A stretch of DNA of 64,000 nt, taken from DATCJA01 sp963734635. GTDB lineage: Bacteria > Acidobacteriota > Vicinamibacteria > Vicinamibacterales > UBA2999. The notes under the pieces are model-generated. The model was given only the letters and a program-made list of their open reading frames with translations. It made no database searches and was not told the DNA's origin. The stretch's first letter is position 1; every line of letters starts with the position of its first letter. Below, piece after piece: positions 44,839 through 54,263 of the stretch. The DNA is taken from NCBI GenBank assembly GCA_963734635.1, contig CAVTIA010000003.1:1054001-1118000 (forward strand), written 5' to 3'. Both the position numbers and the translations under genes were made by a program.

Positions 44839-46989
44839 ATGCGCGCGAAACGTTTCGTCAGACTGCTTTTCTCCACCGCCGCCGCGATGCTCGCTGGCGC
44901 CTGGCTCTACTCCGCCCCTCTCGCACAGCAGGCGCGTCCGGCCGTCGAAATCGACAACGACGACATCGGCGGCGTTGTCACAGGGCCCAAAGGCCCCGAG
45001 GCGGGCGTCTGGGTGATCGCGGAAACGCGCGATTTCCAGTCGCGCTACATCAAGAGCGTGGTCACCGACGACCAGGGGCGGTTCGTGATTCCCGACCTGC
45101 CTAAGGCCAACTACAGTGTGTGGTCGCGAGGTTATGGGCTGGTGGACAGCGAGAAGCTTCCGACAGCGCCGGGCCGCACCGTGAACATCACAGCGAAAGT
45201 CGCGCCGACGCCGGCAGATGCAGCTCACTACTACCCCGCCATTTACTGGTACTCGATGCTGAAGATCCCTGAGGCCGCCGAGTTTGGTGGGAAGGGTCAG
45301 ATCCCGGAGGGCATCGACCAGCAGCGCTGGATCTATCAGATGAAGAACAGCGGCTGCATCGGATGTCACCAGCTCGGCCAGCTGTCCACACGCACGATCC
45401 CGGCATCGCTCGGGACCTTTGCGTCGTCGCGCGAAGCGTGGACGCGCCGCGTGCAGTCAGGACAATCGGGCGCACAGATGTCGGGGCAGCTCGCGCAACT
45501 CGGTCCGGTATCCGTCCAGAACTTTGCCGACTGGACCGATCGCATCAAGAACGGCGAGCTGCCGTTTGCAACGCCGCCGCGACCGCAGGGCGTGGAACGC
45601 AACGTGGTAGTGACGCTGCGCGACTGGTACTACGAGGACAAGTATCTGCACGATCTCATCTCGAGTGACCGCCGTTACCCCACGGTGAACGCCAACGGTG
45701 CGCTGTACGGCTCGCCCGAGTACGCGGGCGACGAGATCCCGATGCTGGATCCGGTCAAGAACACCTGGACGACGTTCCGCGTGCCAGTTGGCGAAGACGC
45801 GCCGCTCGCGCTCGGTCCCGGACATGCCGCGGGGCTCGACGCCCTGCAGCCGTCGCCGTACTGGGGTGACCGGCGGATCTGGGACAACAAGGTCAACAAC
45901 CACAACTCGATGCTCGACAAGCAGGGACGCGTGTGGATGACGGCGGCGAACCGCAGTCCCGAGAACCCGGCGTACTGCAAGCAGGGATCGGCGCTTCCCT
46001 CGGCCAAATTGTTCCCGATGGAGCGCAGCACTCGCCAGGCGGCGGTATTCGATCCGAAGACGAAGAAGTACACGTATCTCGACCTCTGCTTCGGCACGCA
46101 TCATCCGCAGTTCGGCTACGACGCCAACGACACCATCTGGTTCAGCGGCGGCGGAACGGTGCTCGGATGGGTCAACACGAAGATGTACGACCAGACGGGC
46201 GACATCGCGAAATCGCAGGGATGGACCGCATTCGTCCTCGACACCAACGGCAACGGCAAGCGCGACGCGTACGTCGAACCCGATCAGCCGGTCGATCCAA
46301 CCAAGGACAAGCGCGTGGCCACCGGCTTCTACGCGGTGATGCCCAACCCGGCGGACGGCTCAATCTGGGGCACGTACTGGTCCAACACGGGTGCGGTGGT
46401 TCGTGTGGTGCCGGGACCAAACCCACCTGAAACCACCATCACCGAGGTCTACAACGTTCCGAAGCCAGGGTTCGGTCCACGCGGCGGCGACATCGACCGC
46501 AACGGCGTCGTGTGGGTCTCGCTGGCGAGTGGACAGTTTGGAAGCTTCGATCGCCGCAAGTGCAAGGGACCGCTGAACGGACCGAAGGCCACCGGCGATC
46601 ATTGTCCGGAAGGCTGGAGCTTCCACAAGTTCCCGGGGCCCGGCTTCAGGGGCATCGGCGACAACAGCGCCGAGTCGAGCTACTACTCGTGGGTCGATCA
46701 GCACAACACGCTCGGACTTGGCGAGAACGTGCCGATTGCGACCGGCAACCTCAACGACGGCATGATCGCGTTCAAGGACGGCCAGATGATCGTGCTGCGC
46801 GTGCCGTATCCCCTGGGCTTCTATGCCAAGGGGCTCGACGGACGAATCGACGATCCACGCGCCGGCTGGAAGGGACGCGGCCTGTGGGCGGCCAACGGCG
46901 ATCGCACGCCGTGGCTCATCGAAGGCGGCAAGGGCTCGAAGCCGCTGGCTGCGCACTGGCAGATCCGACCGAATCCGCTGGCGCATTGA
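44839..46989 (+). CDS. exported monohaem protein with regulatory-like domain and streptogramin-lyase-like propeller
   Basis: A protein of 716 residues. A signal peptide (AAAMLAGAWLYSAPLAQQ) is followed by a carboxypeptidase-regulatory-like sandwich (DDIGGVVTGPKGPEAGVWVI, then TDDQGRFVIPDLPK), a single c-type haem motif (SGCIGCHQLG near residue 174) and a long propeller (GRVWMTAANRSPENP, then DANDTIWFSGGG, DIDRNGVVWVSLASG). The propeller resembles virginiamycin-B-lyase repeats. The combination suggests a periplasmic haem-dependent oxidoreductase. The gene at 58612 is a close paralogue. No partner is cotranscribed. Confidence 0.85.
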   Translation: MRAKRFVRLLFSTAAAMLAGAWLYSAPLAQQARPAVEIDNDDIGGVVTGPKGPEAGVWVIAETRDFQSRYIKSVVTDDQGRFVIPDLPKANYSVWSRGYGLVDSEKLPTAPGRTVNITAKVAPTPADAAHYYPAIYWYSMLKIPEAAEFGGKGQIPEGIDQQRWIYQMKNSGCIGCHQLGQLSTRTIPASLGTFASSREAWTRRVQSGQSGAQMSGQLAQLGPVSVQNFADWTDRIKNGELPFATPPRPQGVERNVVVTLRDWYYEDKYLHDLISSDRRYPTVNANGALYGSPEYAGDEIPMLDPVKNTWTTFRVPVGEDAPLALGPGHAAGLDALQPSPYWGDRRIWDNKVNNHNSMLDKQGRVWMTAANRSPENPAYCKQGSALPSAKLFPMERSTRQAAVFDPKTKKYTYLDLCFGTHHPQFGYDANDTIWFSGGGTVLGWVNTKMYDQTGDIAKSQGWTAFVLDTNGNGKRDAYVEPDQPVDPTKDKRVATGFYAVMPNPADGSIWGTYWSNTGAVVRVVPGPNPPETTITEVYNVPKPGFGPRGGDIDRNGVVWVSLASGQFGSFDRRKCKGPLNGPKATGDHCPEGWSFHKFPGPGFRGIGDNSAESSYYSWVDQHNTLGLGENVPIATGNLNDGMIAFKDGQMIVLRVPYPLGFYAKGLDGRIDDPRAGWKGRGLWAANGDRTPWLIEGGKGSKPLAAHWQIRPNPLAH

Positions 46990-47022
46990 GGATCACGTAA
47001 GGCAAAAGTCAAAGTTCAAAAG

Positions 47023-47940
47023 TCAAAGGGAGCCGGAGGTCTTAAGGCCTCCGGTTTCCTCTCCCCTCTCCCCTGTCCCCTTCTCAGTCGTCACCGCCAG
47101 CATTACGCCAATGAGGACCAGCGCGGCGCCGACTCCGGTCAGCAGCGTCGGCCGCTCATCGAGAAACACGAACCCGAGCAGTAAAGCGATCGCGGGTGTG
47201 AAGACACTGATAAAGCTCAGGCTCGTCACGCTCCATGTCTTGAGCAGCGTGAAGTAGATCAAGAACGTCAGGACGCTGCCAGCGACCGCCAGGTAGGCGA
47301 TCGCACCCCACGTAGCCACGTCGCGCGGCATCATGAATCCATCGCCCGCGACCAGTGAGACCGCCATCAGGATGAATGCTCCCCCGATCATTGCCGGTGC
47401 ATTGAGCGCCGCCGGATGGAGCGCCGAGCCGTGACGCTTGCTTGCCACGCCGACGGTTGCTGCACACACGGCGCTTGCCACGATTGCGAGCATGGGGCCG
47501 GACTGAGCGGCGTCGAGCTGCACGCGATCGCCGAACAGGCCGGCAACGCCGAAGAACGCGACGAGCGTCCCCGTCAGCTTGCGAAGGGTGATTCGCTCAC
47601 CCGGCAGGTACGCGTGAGCGAACAGGATTGTCATGAGCGGCAGCGTCGCGAACAGAATCGCGGTCAGGCCGCTGTCGAGGAACTGTTCTCCCCAGTAGAT
47701 CAACCCGTAGTCGCCGGCGAACATCACGAGGCCGACCCACGAGACGAGCAGCCACTCTTCGCGCCCACGCGGCCATCGTGCCCCGAACAGCCATATCAGC
47801 GGCGCGAAGAGCACGCCGGCCACAAAGAAGCGCAGGGCTGCGACGTTGAACGGCCCGAGTCCGCCATAGCCGACCTTGATGACCAGCCAGGTAGAACCCC
47901 ATACGAGACAGAGCAGCGCGTAGAGAAGAACGGATATCAG
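47023..47940 (-). CDS. EamA/DMT family transporter with probable CTG start
   Basis: Ten hydrophobic helices in two EamA halves. The N-terminal helix (LISVLLYALLCLVWGSTWLV) precedes the first standard start codon (GTG 47823), so the gene must begin earlier. CTG 47938-47940 lies after GAGG at good spacing, and overlaps the rhomboid stop as CTGA, like the ATGA overlaps common here. Length is then 305 residues, normal for the family. These carriers move metabolites or drugs. Repeats and the TGA ending near 47023 follow GLKTSG. Confidence 0.85.
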   Translation of the reverse strand: MISVLLYALLCLVWGSTWLVIKVGYGGLGPFNVAALRFFVAGVLFAPLIWLFGARWPRGREEWLLVSWVGLVMFAGDYGLIYWGEQFLDSGLTAILFATLPLMTILFAHAYLPGERITLRKLTGTLVAFFGVAGLFGDRVQLDAAQSGPMLAIVASAVCAATVGVASKRHGSALHPAALNAPAMIGGAFILMAVSLVAGDGFMMPRDVATWGAIAYLAVAGSVLTFLIYFTLLKTWSVTSLSFISVFTPAIALLLGFVFLDERPTLLTGVGAALVLIGVMLAVTTEKGTGERGEETGGLKTSGSL

Positions 47941-48701
47941 CGCCAGCCCGCCTCACGCGGCGACCATCGTCCCGATACATGGGCCGCCACGTGGTCGCGC
48001 CGCACGAAGACCTTCACCAGCACGATGCCGGCCACGAACCCGCCCACGTGGGCCCAGAACGCGACGCCGCCGCCCGACTCCTCGCCGACGACGCTTGTGA
48101 TGCCGCCGACGAACTGAAGGGCCATCCAGAAGATCAGCATCACCCAGGCGGGCAACGCGACCTGTTGCAGGAAGAATCCGAGCGGGATGATCGTCCACAC
48201 GCGCACCCGCGGGAACAGCACGAGGTAAGCACCCATCACGCCGCTGATCGCACCCGAGGCGCCGACCATCGGCACCGCCGACGTGGGATCGGCAGCAACC
48301 TGTGTAATAGCAGCGGCGACGCCGCACAAGAGATAGAAGGCGACGAAGCGCGACCGCGTCATCGCATCCTCGACGTTGTTGCCGAAGAGCCACAGGAACC
48401 ACATGTTCCCTATCAGGTGCATCCAGGAACCGTGCAGGAACATCGAAGTAAAGAGATGCGATATCTGAGGCCCCGGATCCGTGAGGCACGCGAGACCCTC
48501 GGCGATCGGAAACGATGTCCCTGAAGGAACGCTCTCCGTGAGCTCGCCGGGGATGAGACCGAGGTTGCATACCGATCGCGCAACCGCCAACGCCGAACCC
48601 GCCCCCTGCACCACGATCCACGTCAGCGTCGTGATGAAGATGAGCGCCATCGTGACGATGGGCGTTCGTTGCGTCTGGTTTTCGTCGTGATAGGGAATCA
48701 C
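47937..48701 (-). CDS. rhomboid family intramembrane serine protease
   Basis: A protein of 254 residues from GTG 48701, which has AGGAGG five bases upstream. Conserved parts: HLFTSMFLHGSWMHLIGNMW with the oxyanion-region histidines, GASGAISGVMGAY with the catalytic Ser, and HVGGFVAGIVLVK with the catalytic His. A loop of about 40 residues follows helix one, as in other members of this subgroup. It cleaves transmembrane segments of client proteins. The EamA transporter overlaps its stop, so the two are cotranscribed. Confidence 0.93.
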   Translation of the reverse strand: MIPYHDENQTQRTPIVTMALIFITTLTWIVVQGAGSALAVARSVCNLGLIPGELTESVPSGTSFPIAEGLACLTDPGPQISHLFTSMFLHGSWMHLIGNMWFLWLFGNNVEDAMTRSRFVAFYLLCGVAAAITQVAADPTSAVPMVGASGAISGVMGAYLVLFPRVRVWTIIPLGFFLQQVALPAWVMLIFWMALQFVGGITSVVGEESGGGVAFWAHVGGFVAGIVLVKVFVRRDHVAAHVSGRWSPREAGWR

Positions 48702-48770
48702 GCTGCCTCCTCTGTGCGATTCTGACACGGAAGCACGGAGGGCACGTAGATCGAGAAGCGCACGAAGGCT

Positions 48771-48812
48771 CTTTGGTCTAAAGACTAAAGACCAAAGACT
48801 AAAGACCAGGAT
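48771..48812. repeat. short tandem repeat of AAGACTAAAGACC
   Basis: The block reads GGTCTAAAGACT then AAAGACCAAAGACTAAAGACC, a 13-14-base unit repeated with an initial inverted half that can pair with the rest. It lies between the rhomboid promoter and the lipoprotein stop codon. Confidence 0.6.
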
Positions 48813-48815
48813 TGT

Positions 48816-49323
48816 TCAATATCGAACGAGCAATCGGAAAGGAATGGCCTGACCAGGTTCGCGAGTGACGATGCGGATCTGATAGTCCGTCGCTTCCATC
48901 CGTGGGCGTAGAAAGGAGATCTGCGACGGGCCCTCGCGCGGCGCGACATCCTCGTGAGCCAGCCAGCGGCCCTGCCAGTACAACTGGACGAACAGCGCCC
49001 GGGCGCTGCCCCTGCCATGTGAGCGTCACTTCAATCGGACCTTCCTGCGACAGCGAGAAATCGAAGGTCTGGCACGGGAACAGGTCGGCAAAGCACGTTT
49101 GAGCGCCGGCGTCGAACGGACCAAGGACGCCTTGTATCTCGCGACCCGGCTGCGACACGACCGGCGATGCTGCAGCGGTCGGTCCAGGTGGCAGGGCCGA
49201 CGCCGCGGTCGGCTGCAATGCTGTCATTCCGCTGCAAGACACGGCGAATACGAGGAGCACAGCCGTTATGCCGAGTCTCAACCAGCCAAGGACTCGCTCT
49301 TGAACCCTTGGTTGAGGTCGCAT
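48816..49323 (-). pseudogene. lipoprotein of unknown function, frameshifted
   Basis: From ATG 49323: a signal with lipobox (VLLVFAVSCSG) followed by a Pro/Ala linker, then GVLGPFDAGAQTCFADLF and SLSQEGPIEVTLTWQG. At about 49005-49010 (GGGCAGGGGC) the frame is lost; in another frame the protein continues ALFVQLYWQGRWLAHEDVA and ends EPGQAIPFRLLVRY at 48816. Joined length is about 169 residues. The two halves resemble pre-peptidase-type beta domains. A one-base indel in a G run is the only defect. Divergent from the gamma-glutamyltransferase gene. Confidence 0.6.
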
Positions 49324-49466
49324 AGCGCTCCAGTGCACGAGGCCGAAGGTGTGCAATTCCTGCGCCCTCCGCCCGAACCGGCTATGACGCCGGAGACCGC
49401 GAGTTTTCAGGGGAATACGAAGGCACATATGAGAGGATGTGCGGAACTGAAAGGAAGATCTCTTCC

Positions 49467-51287
49467 ATGCGCACACGACTCCTCGCTCTCGTGACGGCGA
49501 TCGCCGGGTGCTGGGTGATTACGGCTGTCGCGCAGTCGCCCCACCCGTTCGGCACGCCCACTCCCGATCTCCCCAACCCGGCCGAGACGATTACGGCGGT
49601 CCCTGGAATGCGCGCGCAGGGATGGTTGATGCAGGGCCGCTCCGAAGTGCTCGCACGTCACGGGATGGTGGCGACCAGCGATCCGCTGGCGGCACAGGCG
49701 GGTCTCGAGATCCTGCGGCGCGGCGGCAATGCCATCGACGCTGCGGTGGCCGCGGGAGCGGTCCTCGACGTGACGTCGCAGAACGACACCGGCATCGGCG
49801 GCGACCTCTTCGCGCTGATCTGGTCGGCTCGCGACAAAAAGCTGTACGGCCTGGCGTCAGCCGGCTGGGCGCCTTCAGGATGGACGCCCGAGTTCTTCAT
49901 CGCGCAGCTTCGCCGCAACAGCGTGCCGGGGAGCGGCGTGAATGCGTCTACAGTCCCCGCCGCGATTTCAGGGTACGACGCGATGCTGAAACGGTTCGGC
50001 ACGCTGACGTTCAAGGAGACGTTCGAGCGCGCGGCGCGTACGGCGGAGGAAGGATGGCCCCTCGCCGAACGGCGACATTCGGACCTTTCGCCCAACGTGG
50101 TGGCAGCGCTGCGAAATGATGCGGACTCCAGCGACACGTTCCTCATCAACGGCGAAGCGCCGCCTCTCTACAGCATCATTCGCAACCCGCGCCTGGCGGC
50201 AGCGCTGCGACTGATGCAGCAGCAGGGCCGCGACGCGTTCTATCGCGGCGACATCGCGGCCGCGATCGTCGAGAAGGTTCGCGCCGGCGGCGGGGTGATG
50301 AGTGCGGCCGACCTCGCGGAGTTCCAGTCGGAGTGGGTCGAGCCGATCTCGACCAACTATCACGGGCACGACGTCTTTCAGCTCCCGCCGCCCGGACAAG
50401 GCTTCGCCGCGCTCGAAATGCTCAACATTCTCGAGGTGTGCGTTCCCAAGCTCGGACTGAACCTGGCGGAGCTCGGCCCGTCGAATCCGACGTACTGGCA
50501 CTTGCTCGTCGAGGCCAAGAAGCTTGCGTACGCCGATCTTTTCGCGCACAACGCGGATCCGCGGTTCGCACCGGTTCCGGTGACCACGCTGCTCTCGAAG
50601 GCGCACGCTGCAAGCCTCTGCAGCCGCATCAATCCAGACACGGCGTCAATCCCCGGGGTTCTGGGCGAGGCTGGAGGAGGCACGATCTATCTGACCACCG
50701 CCGACCGCTGGGGCAATATGGTGTCGCTTATTCACAGCGTCTACAGCGTGTACGGCAGCCGCGCGACCGTCGGCAAGTACGGCTTCGTGCTCCACAATCG
50801 CGGCGCCGGGTTTTCGCTCGACACGCGCAGCCCCAACGTCGTCGCGCCTCGCAAACGCCCCTTCCACACGATCATCGCGGGGTTCGTGATGAAGGACGGT
50901 CAACCGCTGATGACGTTCGGCAACATGGGCGGCAGCGTGCAGCCCGAGACGCATGCACAGCACATGGTCAACATGATCGATCTCGGCATGAACGTGCAGA
51001 TGACGACCGACGCCGCCAGGTTCACCCACAATCAGACGACCAACATGCTGTCATTGGAGGGGCATCTGTTCAATCTCGTTGGCTCGGCCCTGCGCATGAA
51101 GGGACATGCGGTGCAGGCCGTGGATGGCGGCGCAGTGGGTGGCTACCAGGGAATTCTGTTCCGCCGCGATCCGAACCTGCCCGAACCGACATTCGACGCA
51201 CGCAGCATTGCCGAGGACCTGCCGGTCAACGGTGTGTACCGCGCCGGCTCGGATCATCGAAAAGATGGTCAGGCTGTCGGCTGGTGA
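49467..51287 (+). CDS. exported gamma-glutamyltransferase family protein
   Basis: A protein of 606 residues from ATG 49467. A signal peptide (LVTAIAGCWVITAVAQ) leads to the family's large-subunit motif (GLEILRRGGNAIDAAVAAGA) and DTGIGGDLFALIW. The autoprocessing site GGGTIYLTTADRWGNMVSL keeps the nucleophilic Thr; the following residues follow the GDTVY-type subgroup rather than E. coli TTH. FGNMGGSVQPETHAQ is the C-terminal substrate loop. Such enzymes cleave or transfer gamma-glutamyl groups in the periplasm, often from glutathione. The stop overlaps the convergent HD gene by 19 bases. Confidence 0.92.
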   Translation: MRTRLLALVTAIAGCWVITAVAQSPHPFGTPTPDLPNPAETITAVPGMRAQGWLMQGRSEVLARHGMVATSDPLAAQAGLEILRRGGNAIDAAVAAGAVLDVTSQNDTGIGGDLFALIWSARDKKLYGLASAGWAPSGWTPEFFIAQLRRNSVPGSGVNASTVPAAISGYDAMLKRFGTLTFKETFERAARTAEEGWPLAERRHSDLSPNVVAALRNDADSSDTFLINGEAPPLYSIIRNPRLAAALRLMQQQGRDAFYRGDIAAAIVEKVRAGGGVMSAADLAEFQSEWVEPISTNYHGHDVFQLPPPGQGFAALEMLNILEVCVPKLGLNLAELGPSNPTYWHLLVEAKKLAYADLFAHNADPRFAPVPVTTLLSKAHAASLCSRINPDTASIPGVLGEAGGGTIYLTTADRWGNMVSLIHSVYSVYGSRATVGKYGFVLHNRGAGFSLDTRSPNVVAPRKRPFHTIIAGFVMKDGQPLMTFGNMGGSVQPETHAQHMVNMIDLGMNVQMTTDAARFTHNQTTNMLSLEGHLFNLVGSALRMKGHAVQAVDGGAVGGYQGILFRRDPNLPEPTFDARSIAEDLPVNGVYRAGSDHRKDGQAVGW

Positions 51288-52084
51288 GAAGCCTCGGTCC
51301 GGGAAAGGTCGAACGTCAGAACGTCGTCGACGAAGATACGCGCGATCTGGCGTTCGTACCTCCCGCGGTCGACGCCCTTCCACAAGTGGGCGACGGCGTC
51401 GTCGAATGAAAACTTCTCGATCTTGTAGGCGCGTTCCGGACCCTGCGACGTCATCGCGTCGAAGTCGTCTGCGATGGTGACCACGTTGATCTCGGAGGCC
51501 CACCAGCATCCCTGCTTCGTTCCCCGGTTGATCTCATAGTCGTCACCGTGGCGGCGCGCTACCGTGCCGATGAACGGATTGCTGAGCTCAGGGCGCCCGG
51601 CGTCAGCGAGCCGATCGATCATGCAGGGTCCCTTTCGGCAGTGGACGTCGCGGATGATACTCAGCAGGTAATGCTTGCGTCGGGCGGCGTCCGGAGCTGA
51701 TGTGCCGCGCAGATCGGTCTGCCTCAACAACTCGATAAATGGTGCGCAGTCCTCGTGCTGCTTGCCAAGGTCGTGCATAAGTGCCGCGAGCATGATCTCG
51801 GGAACGGTGATGCGCATCGGCGCTACCGCCTCCAGGGCCGCGCCGCCGTTGCCCGCGCGCTGATTCAGCGCCAGCGCCAGCGATCCCGCGAGCTTCATCA
51901 CGCGGAATTCCGGGCAGTATTCGGCGCGGAAGAAAATTGCTGTCGACGGTGTCCCGTCGATCACGATGCGCTGCTCGCCTGCGTACCTGTCGAAGATCCC
52001 CTCGGCGAGCACATCGATATCCAGGTCGGTCCTGACGAAGTTCGGCGCGTCGCTTCGCCGCCGCCTGAGCCCGGGAATGTCCAT
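51269..52084 (-). CDS. HD-domain metal-dependent phosphohydrolase-like protein
   Basis: A protein of 271 residues from ATG 52084; the upstream frame is not protein-like. The region MLAALMHDLGKQHEDC carries the HD pair; later VARRHGDDYEINRGTKQG and IADDFDAMTSQGPERAY resemble the HD-GYP second-half motifs, where the expected DxxTSxRxY is recognisable but the GYP triplet is absent. The N-terminal half (AEGIFDRYAGEQRIVI) may be a small sensory fold. A phosphodiesterase role is possible; the missing GYP makes cyclic-di-GMP activity doubtful. It is convergent with the GGT gene. Confidence 0.75.
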   Translation of the reverse strand: MDIPGLRRRRSDAPNFVRTDLDIDVLAEGIFDRYAGEQRIVIDGTPSTAIFFRAEYCPEFRVMKLAGSLALALNQRAGNGGAALEAVAPMRITVPEIMLAALMHDLGKQHEDCAPFIELLRQTDLRGTSAPDAARRKHYLLSIIRDVHCRKGPCMIDRLADAGRPELSNPFIGTVARRHGDDYEINRGTKQGCWWASEINVVTIADDFDAMTSQGPERAYKIEKFSFDDAVAHLWKGVDRGRYERQIARIFVDDVLTFDLSRTEASHQPTA

Positions 52085-52196
52085 TAATTCGAGTGTAGAT
52101 CGAGATCTGTGCCAAACAAGCGGTTCAACCAGGGCGGTACCGACAATTCGCAGCGCGCCCGCAGCAGAAGTGCAAAAGTGTACATCTGAGCGGTAC

Positions 52197-53264
52197 CTAT
52201 CTGGCCCTGACGTACTTCTGCAGCTTCTTCGGCCGGGGCTCGCCTCCGTACAGGTTGCCATCGCGATCCACGGCGACGAATTCGGCGCCCGTGCCTGGCG
52301 TCTCGCGCGGGTCGCCCCATGGATACTGGATGAAGAACGAGATCCATCCGCTCTTCGCATCACCGATCCGGATCCCCATCTCCCATCCGGGATTCTGCAC
52401 GTCGTCGGACTCGGAATCGGCGACGTAAATCTGATCTCTGGTGTCGAAGAAGATGCCGCTCGGCCGGCCGAACTGGGTCCATTGCGTCAGGAACTTCCCT
52501 TCCTGGTCGAAGATCTGAATCCGATTGTTGGCCCGGTCGGCGACGAAGATGCGACCGCGAGAGTCCATCGCGATGGCATGCAGCGTCCGGAATTCGCCGG
52601 GCGCGTATCCCGTCTTGCCCCACTCTTTGATGTACTTGCCGTCTTTGGAGAATTTCATCACGCGGTTGTTTCCGTCCTCGTTGTGTCCATCCGCGATGAA
52701 CAGATCGCCGTTCGGCGCGATAACGATGTCGCTCGGAGAGGTGAAATGGTCCGGCCCGCCTCCCGGGACTCCGGGCGTCCCGAGTGTCATCAGCACCTTG
52801 CCGGTGGGACTGAACTTCACGACCTGCTGCCCGCGCTTGTCGCCGCGCGGCGTTCTATTCGGGGCTACTGCATCGGTTACCCAGACGTTGCCCTCGCGAT
52901 CGACCTCGATGCCGTGCGGCCAGATGAACATGCCGCCAGCGAAGCTCGTGACCATCTTGCCGTCCGGGCTGAATTTGTAGACCGCGTCGGTTTTCGAGTC
53001 GCGGCATTCGTCGCCGAACCGGGCGGGGTCACCAAGCGGGTCGCACCGGATGATGGCCCAGATGTGACGGCCGTCAGGGTCGATTGCCACCTTTCCCACC
53101 GCGCCCATCTGGCGGCCATTGGGCAACTGGGCCCACCCCTCGACCATGCGATACGGGTTCGGGAGGGATTGAGCCGACACGGCTGCATCGATGGCAGACG
53201 ACGCGCCGCTCGAGAGCGCGACGACCAGCCCAAGCACCACCCAAAGCACATATCCGAATCTCAT
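52197..53264 (-). CDS. exported NHL-repeat beta-propeller protein (PAL-like)
   Basis: A protein of 355 residues from ATG 53264 with GAGGTG upstream. A signal peptide (VLGLVVALSSGASSA) is followed by a six-bladed NHL propeller: HGIEVDREGNVWVTDAVAP, SDIVIAPNGDLFIADGHN, HAIAMDSRGRIFVADRANN. Compared with the lipoprotein at 25673 the blades align but there is no lipobox. Relatives include the lyase domain of peptide-amidating enzymes; function in bacteria is mostly unknown. It is divergent from the exported family gene at 53381. Confidence 0.88.
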   Translation of the reverse strand: MRFGYVLWVVLGLVVALSSGASSAIDAAVSAQSLPNPYRMVEGWAQLPNGRQMGAVGKVAIDPDGRHIWAIIRCDPLGDPARFGDECRDSKTDAVYKFSPDGKMVTSFAGGMFIWPHGIEVDREGNVWVTDAVAPNRTPRGDKRGQQVVKFSPTGKVLMTLGTPGVPGGGPDHFTSPSDIVIAPNGDLFIADGHNEDGNNRVMKFSKDGKYIKEWGKTGYAPGEFRTLHAIAMDSRGRIFVADRANNRIQIFDQEGKFLTQWTQFGRPSGIFFDTRDQIYVADSESDDVQNPGWEMGIRIGDAKSGWISFFIQYPWGDPRETPGTGAEFVAVDRDGNLYGGEPRPKKLQKYVRAR

Positions 53265-53380
53265 GGCTGCACCTCGTTCGAGACGTGCGTGCTGTTTCAC
53301 CGCACTTGATGTATTTTGTGCGGGCACATTAACTCCGGAAGTCCTCTGACATCAAGAGCGAGGCTCCAAGGAGGCATGAC

Positions 53381-54235
53381 GTGACACGAACTCCAACCGT
53401 TGCAGCCATCGTCGCAGTCCTGATCGCAGCCGTGCTCGTGACGCTTGACGCGCAGGCGCCGGCGCCGCCCCAGGAAGAACGGGTTCGTCAGATCCAGGCG
53501 GGACGGCCCGGGCCCGTTACCACCGACCCGGCGGTGATCAATCTGCCCGTACCGAGGATGCACGACGGCAAGCCCGATTTGACCGGTCCGTGGGTGGGGG
53601 GCGGGTCCGACGCCGATATCGAGCGAGAAGGTGGCTTGAAGCCCGGCGAGCTGCCACTGCTACCCTGGGCGCGCGACCTCAGGGCGAAGCGCGAGAAGGC
53701 GACGTACGAGGAGCCGTACATCTACTGTCTGCCGATGAGCGTGCCGCGGGTCAATCCGTACCCATGGAAGTTTTCGATGTCGTACACGTCGAAGGGGCTC
53801 ACGCACATCTACGTGCTGCACGAAACAGGTGACGCTGGCGCACACCGCGTCGTGTACATGGATGGCCGAAAACATCCTGCCGATCCGTTCCCGACCTGGT
53901 GGGGTCACTCAATCGGGTCGTGGAGCGGCGACACGCTCGTCATCGATACCGTCGGCTACAACGACAAGTTCTGGTTCGACGCGCGCGGCACACCGCACAC
54001 CGAGCAGCTGCACACGATCGAGCGGTGGACGCGCGTCAACAACGGAACGCTCGTCAACGATTTCACGGTCGACGATCCGGGCGCGTTCTCCAGGCCGGTC
54101 CAGTTGAAGTTCACAGCCAATCTGGCTGCGCCTGGCATCGAACTGATGGAGGACATCTGCACGGAGAACAATCAGCTGGGCATCGCGGGCGGCTATCGTC
54201 TGAACAACGAAGGTAAGCTGGAGCAGGCGAAGTAA
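53381..54235 (+). CDS. exported protein of the DFSGNW/GDTLVVD family, function unknown
   Basis: A protein of 284 residues from GTG 53381, with AAGGAGG upstream. The signal peptide (AIVAVLIAAVLVTLDAQ) precedes KPDLTGPWVGGG (equivalent to DFSGNW) and later WWGHSIGSWSGDTLVIDTVG, then PHTEQLHTIERWTR. This is clearly the paralogue of the 11482-12285 protein; the blocks are nearly the same. The DUF6152 gene follows after 28 bases, as also at 30445-31823 where the order is reversed. The link across loci suggests the two proteins work together. Confidence 0.85.
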   Translation: MTRTPTVAAIVAVLIAAVLVTLDAQAPAPPQEERVRQIQAGRPGPVTTDPAVINLPVPRMHDGKPDLTGPWVGGGSDADIEREGGLKPGELPLLPWARDLRAKREKATYEEPYIYCLPMSVPRVNPYPWKFSMSYTSKGLTHIYVLHETGDAGAHRVVYMDGRKHPADPFPTWWGHSIGSWSGDTLVIDTVGYNDKFWFDARGTPHTEQLHTIERWTRVNNGTLVNDFTVDDPGAFSRPVQLKFTANLAAPGIELMEDICTENNQLGIAGGYRLNNEGKLEQAK

Positions 54236-54263
54236 GGTCGTGAAATCTGCAGGAGGAGCAGCA

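Noticed and set aside
51966..53309. 447-codon plus-strand frame
   Set aside because: Antisense shadow of the NHL protein at 52197-53264.
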